DNA from: Porticoccaceae bacterium
GTDB taxonomy: Bacteria; Pseudomonadota; Gammaproteobacteria; Pseudomonadales; Porticoccaceae
Reading direction: 5' to 3'
Length of the DNA stretch: 14,508 nt
Assembly: GCA_023255165.1 (NCBI GenBank)
Contig: JALRJD010000155.1
Location: forward strand, 1-14,508
The stretch's first letter is position 1, and each line of letters begins with the position of its first letter. The position numbers were made by a program, and so were the translations under genes. The notes below the pieces were generated by a model. It saw nothing but the letters and a program-made list of their open reading frames with translations. It did no database searches and was not told the origin of the DNA. Below are positions 1 to 7,386 of this stretch, piece after piece.

Positions 1-464
1 CGGGGATGAACACTGGCCGCATCGACGGTGCCCTGAAACAGTTCATGGGTGTCGATCAGCTGGTGTTTGCTGTCGAGCAACAACATCATAAATACTTCGC
101 GGCGATAGTGACGCATCTGCACCGACAGATAATCACTGACCTGCTCCGGCGTTGTAAAAACTGGCTGGCCTTCGAGCTGCTCCTGCAGGTAACGGCGGGT
201 CAGTTCAATCGAGGCTTTAAGCTGAACAAATTTGGCGGTGCCAACGCCTTTGGCTTGGCAGAAAGTAGGGTGATCCGCACTCAGCAGTGCACCGAGCCCG
301 CCAAACTCTTTAATCAGATCGCGGGCCAGATCAATGGCGGTGATACCCGGCAGCCCGGTGCGCAAAAAGATGGCCAACAGTTCGGCATCGGAAAGTGCCG
401 AAGCCCCTCTTAAAATAAGTTTCTCTCGGGGCCGTTCGTTCTCAGGCCAGTGGGTTATAGCCAT
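1..464 (-). CDS. radC: RadC-like DNA repair protein, N-terminal 154 residues (runs off left edge)
   Basis: Read on the minus strand from the ATG at 464, the frame stays open to base 1, so the C-terminal part lies outside the window. The start reads MAITHWPENERPREKLI, typical of RadC, and is preceded by AAGGA six bases upstream. Residues about 50-90 contain the helix-hairpin-helix region (KGVGTAKFVQLKASIEL). From about residue 100 the MPN/JAMM domain begins (VFMMLLLDSKHQLI, then HELFQGTVDAASVHP). The metal-binding HxH segment would lie beyond the edge. The family is linked to DNA repair and recombination, but its biochemical role remains unsettled. It is divergent from coaBC with an 80-base gap, an arrangement also found in Pseudomonas. 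Confidence in the family is high; nothing can be said about the missing C-terminus. Confidence 0.95.
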   Translation of the reverse strand, partial: MAITHWPENERPREKLILRGASALSDAELLAIFLRTGLPGITAIDLARDLIKEFGGLGALLSADHPTFCQAKGVGTAKFVQLKASIELTRRYLQEQLEGQPVFTTPEQVSDYLSVQMRHYRREVFMMLLLDSKHQLIDTHELFQGTVDAASVHP

Positions 465-504
465 AGTAAGTCCTTATTTATTGCTACAGATGTCCTTCTC
501 ATGA

Positions 505-513
505 TGGTATCTT
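505..513 (+). promoter_or_regulatory. Possible extended -10 promoter element for coaBC
   Basis: The 80-base gap between radC and coaBC must hold divergent promoters. On the plus strand TGGTATCTT fits an extended -10 box (TGN then TATnnT), about 30 bases before the coaBC start. No good -35 is seen at the right distance, which is tolerable for extended -10 promoters. This is pattern matching only. Confidence 0.3.
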
Positions 514-544
514 ACAACCTTTATTTGCGTTGTCCGGACGATTA

Positions 545-1741
545 ATGAGTACCCTTTCAAACAAACGAATAATAGTCGGCATCAGTGGCGGTATTGCCGC
601 CTATAAAAGCGCCGAAATTGTCAGACGCCTGCAAGATGCCGGCGCTGAGGTGCGCGTGGTGATGACCTCATCTGCCGAAGAATTTATTCGTCCGCTGACC
701 TTGCAGGCACTCTCCGGTCATCCGGTTCACGCCGATCTGCTCGACCCCGAAGCCGAGGCCGGAATGGGGCATATTGAACTGGCGCGCTGGGCCGATCTGC
801 TACTGATCGCGCCGGCCACTGCGGATTTTATTGCCAGCATGGTGCACGGTCGCGCCAACAGTCTGCTCAACGCCATCATTCTGGCAACACCGGCTATCGT
901 TGCCGTGGCGCCGGCAATGAATCAGGGCATGTGGTCGCATCCGGCGACAACTGACAATATGGCCATGCTGGCTAAACGTCAGGTGCGCATTTTTGGCCCG
1001 GACAGCGGCGTGCAGGCCTGCGGCGATGTAGGCCCGGGGCGCATGCAACAGCCCGAGCAGATTGTCGAACAAGTGGCCGGCTGTTTTGCCGGGCAACAGT
1101 TGAGCGGCAAGAAACTGGTGATTACCGCCGGGCCCACCCGCGAGGCGATCGACCCGGTGCGCTATATCAGCAACCACAGTTCCGGCAAGATGGGTTACGC
1201 CCTGGCGCAGGCCGCAGCTGAAGCGGGCGCGCAGGTGACGCTGGTTTCCGGACCGGTAAATCTGGAGGCACCGGAACGCTGCAATCTGGTTAGGGTAATC
1301 TCCGCCGCCGACATGCTCAGCGCAACTATGGATGCCTGTACCGATGCCGATATTCTGATTGCCGCTGCCGCAGTGGCCGACTACCGGCCGGTTACCGTGG
1401 CAACCCAAAAGATTAAAAAACACGCCGAGGCCATCAACCTCGAGTTGGAGAAAAACCCGGATATTGTCAGTGCCGCATCCACTGCCTACAGCGACCTGTT
1501 TGTGGTCGGCTTTGCCGCCGAAACCCAGGACATAGAAAGCTATGCACGCGACAAGCTGCAGCGCAAAAACCTCGACGCCATTATCGCCAACGACGTGTCG
1601 CGCAGCGATGTGGGGTTTAACAGTGACAACAATGAAGCCTGGTGGATTACCGCGACTGCCAGCAAAGTATTTAGTATCAGGAGCAAAACACAACTGGCTC
1701 GCGATATTGTCGATGCCATCGCCGATCAGCTTAAAGCCTGA
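545..1741 (+). CDS. coaBC: Bifunctional phosphopantothenoylcysteine decarboxylase / phosphopantothenate-cysteine ligase
   Basis: A cytosolic flavoprotein for two consecutive steps of coenzyme A synthesis: joining cysteine to 4'-phosphopantothenate (CoaB) and decarboxylating the product (CoaC). The CoaC half shows the active-site His76 in GHIELARWADL, the APAMN substrate-binding motif (122-126) and Cys159 in ACGDVGPGRM. The CoaB half starts about residue 188 with LVITAGPTREAIDPVRYISN and HSSGKMG, then AAVADYRP (275-282) and the KIKK lysines (289-292). The length of 398 residues fits the family (about 400). An in-frame TTG at 530 would add five residues, but the ATG at 545 gives the usual N-terminus (MSTLSNKRIIVGISGG). 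The ribosome binding site is weak. dut, often the next gene in this cluster, is missing. Confidence 0.97.
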   Translation: MSTLSNKRIIVGISGGIAAYKSAEIVRRLQDAGAEVRVVMTSSAEEFIRPLTLQALSGHPVHADLLDPEAEAGMGHIELARWADLLLIAPATADFIASMVHGRANSLLNAIILATPAIVAVAPAMNQGMWSHPATTDNMAMLAKRQVRIFGPDSGVQACGDVGPGRMQQPEQIVEQVAGCFAGQQLSGKKLVITAGPTREAIDPVRYISNHSSGKMGYALAQAAAEAGAQVTLVSGPVNLEAPERCNLVRVISAADMLSATMDACTDADILIAAAAVADYRPVTVATQKIKKHAEAINLELEKNPDIVSAASTAYSDLFVVGFAAETQDIESYARDKLQRKNLDAIIANDVSRSDVGFNSDNNEAWWITATASKVFSIRSKTQLARDIVDAIADQLKA

Positions 1742-1789
1742 GCCGGCACTTTCGGCAAGCCCATTGTGATAAAACAAGGACGCCACAGT

Positions 1790-1807
1790 ATGAGCGCTCA
1801 ACAGTGA
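1790..1807 (+). other. Five-codon leader reading frame overlapping the algC start
   Basis: ATG AGC GCT CAA CAG TGA (MSAQQ, stop) lies ten bases after a good AAGGA at 1776-1780. Its stop codon shares two bases with the GTG chosen as the algC start at 1804, forming GTGA. Either ribosomes load here and reinitiate at the GTG (translational coupling), or this is the true start of algC displaced by a frameshift in the genome or the assembly. The sequence alone cannot decide. Confidence 0.35.
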
Positions 1808-3225
1808 ACGAAACTGCAACTCTTACGCCAGTGAATATTCCCCAGGTGGTCTTCCGCGACTACGATATTCGCGGGCTTGCCGACACAGAGATCACCCCGG
1901 AGTTCGCCTCACAGCTTGGCCGTGCCCTAGGCACATTGATAGGCAAAACCGATAACCGCGTCTACGTCGGCCGCGATGTGCGGCTGACCTCGGCAGCCCT
2001 GGCGACGGCTTTGAAAGAGGGGTTGCTGGCCTGCGGTTGTCGGGTGATCGATCTCGGTGAAGTGACCACGCCGGTGCTTAACTTTGCCGTTCACCACCAC
2101 GGCCACAATGACGCCGGTGATCAGACCGGTGGCAATGGCATTATGGTCACCGCCAGCCATAACCCGGCAAGCTATAACGGCTTTAAAATTATTCTCGCGG
2201 GGCAGGTGATCTCCGGCGAGATGCTGCAGCAGCTGGTACCGATGATGCGCGACGGCAAGTTTGCCAGCGGCGTCGGAAGCCTTACCAGCTTCGATATTTT
2301 GCCGGACTATATCAGCCATATAGCCGAGCACAGCCAGATCAATGAATCGTTTAAATTAGTGATCGATGGCGCCAACAGTGTGCCGGGGCCGATCGCCAAT
2401 CAACTGTTTGAGCGTCTTGGCTGCCTGACCTTCCCGCTCTACTGCGATATCGATGGTTCATTCCCCAACCATCCGCCCAATCCCGCGGATGAAAACAATC
2501 TTGTCGATCTGCGCCAGCAGGTGGCGGAAACAGGGGCCGACCTGGGCCTGGCCTTCGATGGCGACGGCGACCGGGTAGTGGTGATCTCGGCCCGTGGTCG
2601 CATCGTCTGGCCCGACCAACTGATGATGATTTTCGCCCGTGATGTGCTCGCCCGCCAACCCGGCGCCGATATCGTTTTCGACGTTAAAAGCAGCAAACGT
2701 CTGGCGGACATTATTCGCCAGCATTCAGGTGTTCCGGTAATGTGTAAAACCGGCCATGCCCATGTGCGCAAAACCGTTCACGACAACGGCGCACCGCTGG
2801 GCGGCGAATTTAGCGGCCATATCTTTTTTAATGATCGCTGGCGCGGATTTGACGACGGGCTCTATGCCGCAAGCCGTTTGCTCGAGGTGCTCTGCGATCT
2901 CGGCCAGACGCTGGATGAAGTGATCGACGAACTGGAGAGCACCGTCTCGACCGCGGAGATTTTGTTGCCAATCGCAGAGAGTGAAAAGTTTGCGCTGATG
3001 AGCACGCTGGAAGAAGGTTGCCAGTTCGCACAGGCACAGGTGATCACTATCGATGGGTTGCGTGTAGAATACCCCTCTGGCTGGGGCCTGATCAGAGCGT
3101 CAAACACCTCACCCAATCTGACCCTGAGATTTGAAGCCGACGACGAACGAACCATGTCGCAGGTCAAAGCGGCATTCCGCAAAGAGCTAAAGCCATTTAT
3201 CAACAACATAAAAGAATATATTTAA
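1804..3225 (+). CDS. algC: Phosphomannomutase/phosphoglucomutase (AlgC type)
   Basis: An alpha-D-phosphohexomutase interconverting 6- and 1-phosphates of mannose and glucose, supplying sugar nucleotides for exopolysaccharide and lipopolysaccharide. Four domains are recognisable: FRDYDIRG near the N-terminus, the phosphoserine loop TASHNPASYNGFK (Ser118), the metal loop DGDGDR (252-257), the sugar-specificity loop GEFSGH (334-339) and the C-terminal phosphate-binding RASNTSP (431-437). The length of 473 residues is close to that of Pseudomonas AlgC. The start is a GTG without its own Shine-Dalgarno, overlapping the stop of a five-codon frame, so the first few residues are uncertain. It ends one base before the argB start, so the two are almost certainly co-transcribed. 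The split between mannose and glucose activity cannot be judged from motifs. Confidence 0.95.
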   Translation: MNETATLTPVNIPQVVFRDYDIRGLADTEITPEFASQLGRALGTLIGKTDNRVYVGRDVRLTSAALATALKEGLLACGCRVIDLGEVTTPVLNFAVHHHGHNDAGDQTGGNGIMVTASHNPASYNGFKIILAGQVISGEMLQQLVPMMRDGKFASGVGSLTSFDILPDYISHIAEHSQINESFKLVIDGANSVPGPIANQLFERLGCLTFPLYCDIDGSFPNHPPNPADENNLVDLRQQVAETGADLGLAFDGDGDRVVVISARGRIVWPDQLMMIFARDVLARQPGADIVFDVKSSKRLADIIRQHSGVPVMCKTGHAHVRKTVHDNGAPLGGEFSGHIFFNDRWRGFDDGLYAASRLLEVLCDLGQTLDEVIDELESTVSTAEILLPIAESEKFALMSTLEEGCQFAQAQVITIDGLRVEYPSGWGLIRASNTSPNLTLRFEADDERTMSQVKAAFRKELKPFINNIKEYI

Positions 3226-3226
3226 T

Positions 3227-4147
3227 ATGTCATTAAGTCGCAAAGAAGCAGAAACAACCGCGCAGGTTATCTCCAGAGCACTGCCCTATATCCAGCGCTT
3301 TTCCGGAAAAACAGTGGTCGTCAAATACGGTGGCAACGCCATGGGCGATGACGCCCTCAAGCAGAGCTTTGCCCGCGATATCGTGCTGATGAAACTGGTC
3401 GGCATCAACCCGGTGGTTGTGCATGGCGGCGGCCCGCAAATTGGTGAGCTGCTCGACCGCCTGTCGATTGAATCCAAATTTATCGATGGCATGCGCGTCA
3501 CCGACAGCAAAACCATGGACGTGGTCGAGATGGTACTCGGCGCCACAGTCAACAAAGAGATCGTCAATATGATCAGCGCCGCGGGCGGGCGCGCATTTGG
3601 CGTAACCGGCAAAGACGGCCAGTTGATCAAAGCGAAAAAGCTGGTTGTCTCCCACAAAAGCCCAGAGATGGCAGCTCCGGAAATTATTGATATTGGCCAT
3701 GTCGGCGAAGTGGCGTCGATTAATAAAAGCGTTATCGACATGCTGGTCAACAGCGGCTTTATCCCGGTTATCGCCCCGATCGGAGTCGGCTCCGATGGCG
3801 CCTCATACAATATCAATGCTGACCTGGTGGCCGGCAAAGTCGCCGAAGTGTTAAGTGCAGAAAAACTGATTCTGCTGACCAATGTGGCCGGCCTGAAAGA
3901 TAAAAGTGGCGAGATCCTCACCGGGCTCACCACCAGCCGCGTCAATGAACTGATTGCCGACGAAACAATCTACGGCGGCATGCTGCCAAAAATCCGCTGC
4001 GCCCTCGACGCTGTAAAAGCCGGCGTGCACAGCGCCCATATTATTGATGGCCGTGTCGAGCACGCGGTGATGCTGGAGATCTTTACCGACGAAGGTGTCG
4101 GCACCCTGATCACCAATCGTGAACCCGACCAAGAGGAGTCGCTCTGA
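3227..4147 (+). CDS. argB: Acetylglutamate kinase
   Basis: Phosphorylates N-acetyl-L-glutamate with ATP, the second step of arginine synthesis, in the cytosol. Amino-acid-kinase motifs are present in order: VVKYGGNAMG (Lys33), VVHGGGP (64-70), RVTD (90-93), YNINADLVAGKVAE (194-207) and GGMLPK (250-255). The length is 306 residues. The N-terminal segment of about 25 residues before the first strand, and the C-terminal EIFTDEGVGTLI, resemble the arginine-inhibited hexameric class, so feedback inhibition by arginine is a reasonable inference. The gene starts one base after the algC stop and its TGA overlaps the slmA ATG (TGATG), so translation is coupled at both ends. Confidence 0.97.
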   Translation: MSLSRKEAETTAQVISRALPYIQRFSGKTVVVKYGGNAMGDDALKQSFARDIVLMKLVGINPVVVHGGGPQIGELLDRLSIESKFIDGMRVTDSKTMDVVEMVLGATVNKEIVNMISAAGGRAFGVTGKDGQLIKAKKLVVSHKSPEMAAPEIIDIGHVGEVASINKSVIDMLVNSGFIPVIAPIGVGSDGASYNINADLVAGKVAEVLSAEKLILLTNVAGLKDKSGEILTGLTTSRVNELIADETIYGGMLPKIRCALDAVKAGVHSAHIIDGRVEHAVMLEIFTDEGVGTLITNREPDQEESL

Positions 4148-4734
4148 TGGCGAAGAAACCCGGCACTCGCGCCCAGGAAATTCTTCAGGCGCTGGCACGT
4201 ATGCTTGAACATTCCGGCGGCGGGCGCATTACCACAGCCGCGCTGGCGGCAGAATTGGGTGTTTCCGAAGCGGCCCTGTATCGGCATTTCCCGAGCAAGA
4301 CGCGTATGTTTGAAGGGCTGATCGACTTTATTGACGAGACCATTTTTGCCCGCGTGCGCGGCATTATCAATGACGAGCCAGATGCGGTGAATCAGTGCTA
4401 TCGCATACTCAGCCTAGTGCTGGCCTTTTCAGAAAAGAACCCAGGCATCACGCGTATTCTCAACGGCGACGCACTGACTGGTGAAACCGATCGACTGCAC
4501 GACCGTATCGCGCAATTCTTCGACCGACTTGAGTCGCAGCTAAAGCAGATTTTGCGGGAAGCGGAAATTCGCGACGGCCTTAAACTTCAGGTTCCCGTGG
4601 CAACCGCCGCCAACCTGATGCTGTGCAGTGCCGACGGCAAGATCAGCCAGTTTGTGCGCAGCCAGTTTAAAACGCCGCCGACTCAAAACTGGCAAGAGCA
4701 GTGGCAGTTATTGACTGCGGCGATGTTTGAATAA
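4147..4734 (+). CDS. slmA: Nucleoid occlusion factor SlmA (TetR-like fold)
   Basis: A DNA-bound inhibitor of FtsZ ring assembly that keeps division off the nucleoid. The protein has 195 residues, near the 198 of E. coli. A TetR-type helix-turn-helix lies at about residues 28-50 (ITTAALAAELGVSEAALYRH followed by FPSKTRMF). The C-terminal part keeps the family-typical GKISQFVRSQFKTPPTQNW. The start overlaps the argB stop by one base. The combination argB-slmA is common in gammaproteobacteria and reflects operon position, not shared function. It converges with pyrE across 28 bases in which only a very short GC dyad is seen, too small to call a terminator. Confidence 0.95.
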   Translation: MAKKPGTRAQEILQALARMLEHSGGGRITTAALAAELGVSEAALYRHFPSKTRMFEGLIDFIDETIFARVRGIINDEPDAVNQCYRILSLVLAFSEKNPGITRILNGDALTGETDRLHDRIAQFFDRLESQLKQILREAEIRDGLKLQVPVATAANLMLCSADGKISQFVRSQFKTPPTQNWQEQWQLLTAAMFE

Positions 4735-4762
4735 AACCCGGGGTTAAAATCGGTAGCGCCCT

Positions 4763-5413
4763 TCAAACACCATACTGACTGCGGTACTGTTTAATCGCCG
4801 CCACCAGCTGATCGTTCTCCGGCTTGCCGGCCAGGTAGTCGAGAATATCGCCAATATCGACAATACCAACCACCGGGATTGAGAACTCCTGCTCCACTTC
4901 CTGGATCGCCGACAGCTCGGACTTGCCCTTCTCTTTGCGATCGAGACCGATCACCACACCTGCCGCGCTGGCTCCGGCGCTGTCGACAATTTCCATCACT
5001 TCGCGAATCGCTGTGCCGGCGGTAATCACGTCATCGATAATCAGCACTCGACCCTCGAGTGGCGCGCCGACCATATTGCCACCTTCGCCATGGGTCTTGG
5101 CCTCTTTGCGATTAAAGCAGTAGGGCACATCGAGACCATGATGATCAGCCAGCGCCACCGAAGTCGCGGCCGCCAAAGTGATACCTTTATAGGCCGGGCC
5201 AAACAGCACATCGTATTCAATACCCGACGCGACGATCGCCGCGGCATAACAGCGGCCCAATTCGGCCAATGCACGGCCGGTGTAGAACTGCCCGGCATTA
5301 AAAAAATAGGGCGAGACGCGGCCAGACTTAAGGGTAAATTCGCCGAACTTGAGCGCGCCGCTGCGCAGGCCGTTTTCAATAAACTGTGTCTTGTAATGGT
5401 TGTCACTGGTCAT
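4763..5413 (-). CDS. pyrE: Orotate phosphoribosyltransferase
   Basis: Converts orotate and PRPP to orotidine 5'-phosphate in pyrimidine synthesis. The PRPP-binding signature RVLIIDDVITAGTAIRE spans residues 122-138, and LKSGRVSPYFFNAG (28-41) and GPAYKGI (72-78) match the family. The ATG at 5413 gives 216 residues, the usual size. The open frame continues upstream for 47 codons but without family similarity or a good ribosome site, so the longer form is not chosen. Only a weak AAAGA precedes the ATG. It lies 67 bases downstream of rph on the same strand, as in the rph-pyrE operon of E. coli, but no attenuator hairpin with a T-run is seen in the gap. Confidence 0.96.
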   Translation of the reverse strand: MTSDNHYKTQFIENGLRSGALKFGEFTLKSGRVSPYFFNAGQFYTGRALAELGRCYAAAIVASGIEYDVLFGPAYKGITLAAATSVALADHHGLDVPYCFNRKEAKTHGEGGNMVGAPLEGRVLIIDDVITAGTAIREVMEIVDSAGASAAGVVIGLDRKEKGKSELSAIQEVEQEFSIPVVGIVDIGDILDYLAGKPENDQLVAAIKQYRSQYGV

Positions 5414-5480
5414 AATCTTTGTCACTGCTGTTTGGTTTTTACTGTTCGCACAGCGCCCGATTGGCACCGCTTTAAATTGT

Positions 5481-6200
5481 TTACTGCGCCAGCGCCATTT
5501 TCTGCACTCGCACCAAATCGGCAATGCCCTGCTTGGCCAAGGCCAACATGGCACTCAGCTCGGCTTCACTGAAAGGCGCTGCCTCGGCAGTTCCCTGAAC
5601 TTCAATAAAACCGCCCTCGCCGTTCATCACCACATTCATATCGGTCTCGGCTTTAGAGTCCTCGGGATAATCCAGATCGAGCACTGGCGTACCCTGATAA
5701 ACACCTACCGACACCGAGGCCACCATGGTCACCAACGGATCATCAACAATCGCTTTTTTACGCTGCAGGTGGCGGATGGCATCCACCAGTGCCACACAGG
5801 CGCCAGTAATCGAGGCGGTGCGCGTGCCACCGTCGGCCTGAATCACATCGCAATCGATATTTATGGTGTGTTCACCGAGTTTGCTCATATCCACCGCGGC
5901 ACGCAAGGAGCGGCCAATAAGGCGCTGAATCTCCTGGGTGCGACCACTCTGTTTGCCACGCGCAGCCTCGCGATCCATGCGCGATCCGGTGGAGCGCGGC
6001 AACATGCCATATTCGGCGGTTACCCAGCCCTGGCCTGTGCCACGCAAAAATCGCGGCACGCCTGGCACCACACTGGCAGTGCAGATAACTTTGGTTTTAC
6101 CAAATTCAATCAGCACAGAACCTTCGGCATGGCAGGTGTAATCGCGCGTTATTTTTACCTGCCGGAGTTGTTCCGGGCGTCGGCCACTGGGTCGAGTCAT
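5481..6200 (-). CDS. rph: Ribonuclease PH
   Basis: A phosphorolytic 3'-5' exoribonuclease that trims tRNA 3' ends; it acts as a hexameric ring in the cytosol. The 239 residues match the full-length family. The start MTRPSGRRPEQLRQVKITRD is canonical, with AGGA eight bases upstream. Conserved blocks are SGRTQEIQRLIGRSLRAA (85-102, with the phosphate-binding Arg87) and CDVIQADGGTRTASITGA (117-134, with Arg126), followed by VDLDYPEDS-like LDLDYPEDSKAETDMN. It is the first gene of a probable rph-pyrE unit and is divergent from yicC across 128 bases. No truncation or frameshift is seen, unlike the defective rph of E. coli K-12. Confidence 0.97.
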   Translation of the reverse strand: MTRPSGRRPEQLRQVKITRDYTCHAEGSVLIEFGKTKVICTASVVPGVPRFLRGTGQGWVTAEYGMLPRSTGSRMDREAARGKQSGRTQEIQRLIGRSLRAAVDMSKLGEHTINIDCDVIQADGGTRTASITGACVALVDAIRHLQRKKAIVDDPLVTMVASVSVGVYQGTPVLDLDYPEDSKAETDMNVVMNGEGGFIEVQGTAEAAPFSEAELSAMLALAKQGIADLVRVQKMALAQ

Positions 6201-6243
6201 AGTTTTTTCCTGAGCGGGTGCTGATGAAATTAAAGTGGCGCAG

Positions 6244-6252
6244 AGTGTAGCA
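6244..6252 (-). promoter_or_regulatory. Possible extended -10 promoter element for rph-pyrE
   Basis: On the minus strand TGCTACACT fits an extended -10 (TGN TAnnnT), leaving a leader of about 37 bases before the rph start. No convincing -35 is seen. The same divergent gap carries TTGTTA at 6277-6282 on the plus strand, a possible -35 for yicC, but its partner -10 is poor. Pattern match only. Confidence 0.35.
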
Positions 6253-6328
6253 AATCTACCAACCAGTTGGCCGCCTTTGTTACCATGGCGACTGGTTTAT
6301 GACTGATTTATTTTCTATTGGAGAGACT

Positions 6329-7192
6329 ATGGCTCGCAGCATGACGGCTTTTGCCCGGTGCACTATCGATTTTAACTGGGGCTCGGTGACCTGCGAACTG
6401 CGCTCGGTCAACCACCGCTTTCTGGAAACCGGCTTTCGGCTGCCCGACAGCCTGCGCGCCATTGAGATGCCGCTGCGCGAGATCGCACGCAAAAAACTGG
6501 CCCGCGGCAAAGTCGACTGCTCGCTGCAGCTGGCCTTTAACAATACCGATGCCAACCTTGAAGCCGACCTCGAGTTAGCCAAGCGCTATATCGCCATCGC
6601 CGAATCCATCAGCGCTGAGTTGAAAACGCCAGCGCCCATTTCACCACTGGATATTATGCGCTGGCCCGGCATTTTGCAGGAGCAGCATGTCGACGCCGAA
6701 GAGCTGCAAAAGGCGGCAACCGAGACCTTTAATGCGACCGTTGAGCAGCTGCTGGAGGGGCGTCAGCGCGAGGGCGACAAATTAGCCGAGATGATTGAGC
6801 AACGGCTGATCGGGATCGAAGCCCAGGTTGCGATTGTGCGCGACAATCTGCCGGAAATTCTCAGCGATCAGCGCAAGCGTCTGGAACAAAAACTCAGCGA
6901 TCTGAAAGAACAGTTTGATGCCGACCGTCTCGAGCAGGAGATGGTCATTATCGCCAACCGCAGCGATGTGGATGAAGAGCTCGACCGCCTCGAAGCACAC
7001 CTGAGTGAAATCCGCCGGGTACTGCAGGGCAAGGATTCAATCGGCCGCCGGTTGGATTTTTTGATGCAGGAACTCAACCGCGAAGCCAACACGCTAGGTT
7101 CGAAATCGATCGCCGGTGTCACCACTCAGGCATCGGTGGAGTTGAAAGTGTTAATCGAGCAGATGCGCGAACAGATCCAGAATATAGAGTAA
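6329..7192 (+). CDS. yicC: YicC/YloC family endoribonuclease
   Basis: A hexameric endoribonuclease family; E. coli YicC has been reported to act on small RNA RyhB. The ATG at 6329 is chosen over the ATG at 6299 because GGAGAG lies just upstream (6320-6325) and because it gives the canonical ARSMTAFAR start and 287 residues, the E. coli length. Conserved blocks seen are ELRSVNHRFLET, RGKVDCSLQL, the metal-site-like SDVDEELDRLEAHLSEIRR and GRRLDFLMQELNREANT near the C-terminus. A central coiled-coil-rich part (about residues 130-215) is expected for the family. gmk usually follows yicC; here an integrase follows, so the 3' end of yicC is the likely integration point of an island. The reading frame is intact to its stop. 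Confidence 0.96.
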   Translation: MARSMTAFARCTIDFNWGSVTCELRSVNHRFLETGFRLPDSLRAIEMPLREIARKKLARGKVDCSLQLAFNNTDANLEADLELAKRYIAIAESISAELKTPAPISPLDIMRWPGILQEQHVDAEELQKAATETFNATVEQLLEGRQREGDKLAEMIEQRLIGIEAQVAIVRDNLPEILSDQRKRLEQKLSDLKEQFDADRLEQEMVIIANRSDVDEELDRLEAHLSEIRRVLQGKDSIGRRLDFLMQELNREANTLGSKSIAGVTTQASVELKVLIEQMREQIQNIE

Positions 7193-7200
7193 GATCCTTG
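7150..7200 (+). other. Candidate attachment site (attL) at the 3' end of yicC
   Basis: An integrase gene starts shortly after yicC, where gmk would be expected. The yicC 3' end is an established integration target for some mobilisable islands in Vibrio. The core would be within the last codons, around CAGATCCAGAATATAGAGTAA. No second copy of this sequence was found elsewhere in the window, so the core limits are unknown and the other junction must lie outside or have decayed. Confidence 0.4.
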
Positions 7201-7218
7201 AAAGTCCTGATTTATCTT

Positions 7219-7245
7219 AAAAGCCTAGTATTATCTAGGCTTTTT
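7219..7245 (+). terminator. Rho-independent terminator after yicC
   Basis: A perfect 10-bp stem AAAAGCCTAG / CTAGGCTTTT (7219-7228 with 7235-7244) encloses the loop TATTAT and runs into five T residues. It lies 26 bases after the yicC stop and ends its transcript. The A-rich left arm could also serve transcription in the opposite direction. Confidence 0.85.
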
Positions 7246-7281
7246 AATACCCATCGTCCTGCAATGTCCATTGAAAAATCG

Positions 7282-7287
7282 TATAAT
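7282..7287 (+). promoter_or_regulatory. Consensus -10 box, probable integrase promoter
   Basis: A perfect TATAAT lies 100 bases before the integrase start. The hexamer 17 bases upstream (CTGCAA, 7259-7264) is a poor -35. The GGTGGGT repeats lie between this box and the gene, so integrase bound there could block its own transcription. Regulation is inferred. Confidence 0.45.
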
Positions 7288-7299
7288 CCTAGATTAATT

Positions 7300-7352
7300 G
7301 GTGGGTGTAATGGTGGGTATATTAGTTTTTTACATAAAACCACGTGGTGGGT
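7300..7352 (+). repeat. Three GGTGGGT direct repeats, candidate integrase arm sites
   Basis: GGTGGGT occurs at 7300-7306, 7312-7318 and 7346-7352. The first two are 12 bases apart and share TGGTGGGT with AT-rich flanks; the third sits in GTGGTGGGTAATATT. Short direct repeats beside the crossover site and the int gene are typical of arm-type sites bound by the N-terminal domain of P4-like integrases. No binding data can be seen here. Confidence 0.5.
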
Positions 7353-7386
7353 AATATTGATCAGACAATAATCCACGGCCAGCCTT

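Noticed and set aside
6..413. Plus-strand 135-codon frame at the left edge
   Set aside because: The minus strand encodes RadC over the same bases.
800..1819. Minus-strand 339-codon frame opposite coaBC
   Set aside because: Composition is Cys/His/Gly-rich without family features and it lies fully antisense to a gene with complete catalytic motifs.
4735..4762. Bidirectional terminator between slmA and pyrE
   Set aside because: The dyad AACCCGGGGTT allows only a four-pair stem with a three-base loop and no real T-run.
5414..5480. rph-pyrE attenuator
   Set aside because: Only a four-base dyad (CTGT/ACAG on the minus strand) is seen before a short A-run; no terminator-type hairpin.
5400..6224. 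Plus-strand 274-codon frame opposite rph
   Set aside because: It is a shadow of rph, which has all RNase PH motifs; the composition is His-rich and it has no ribosome site.
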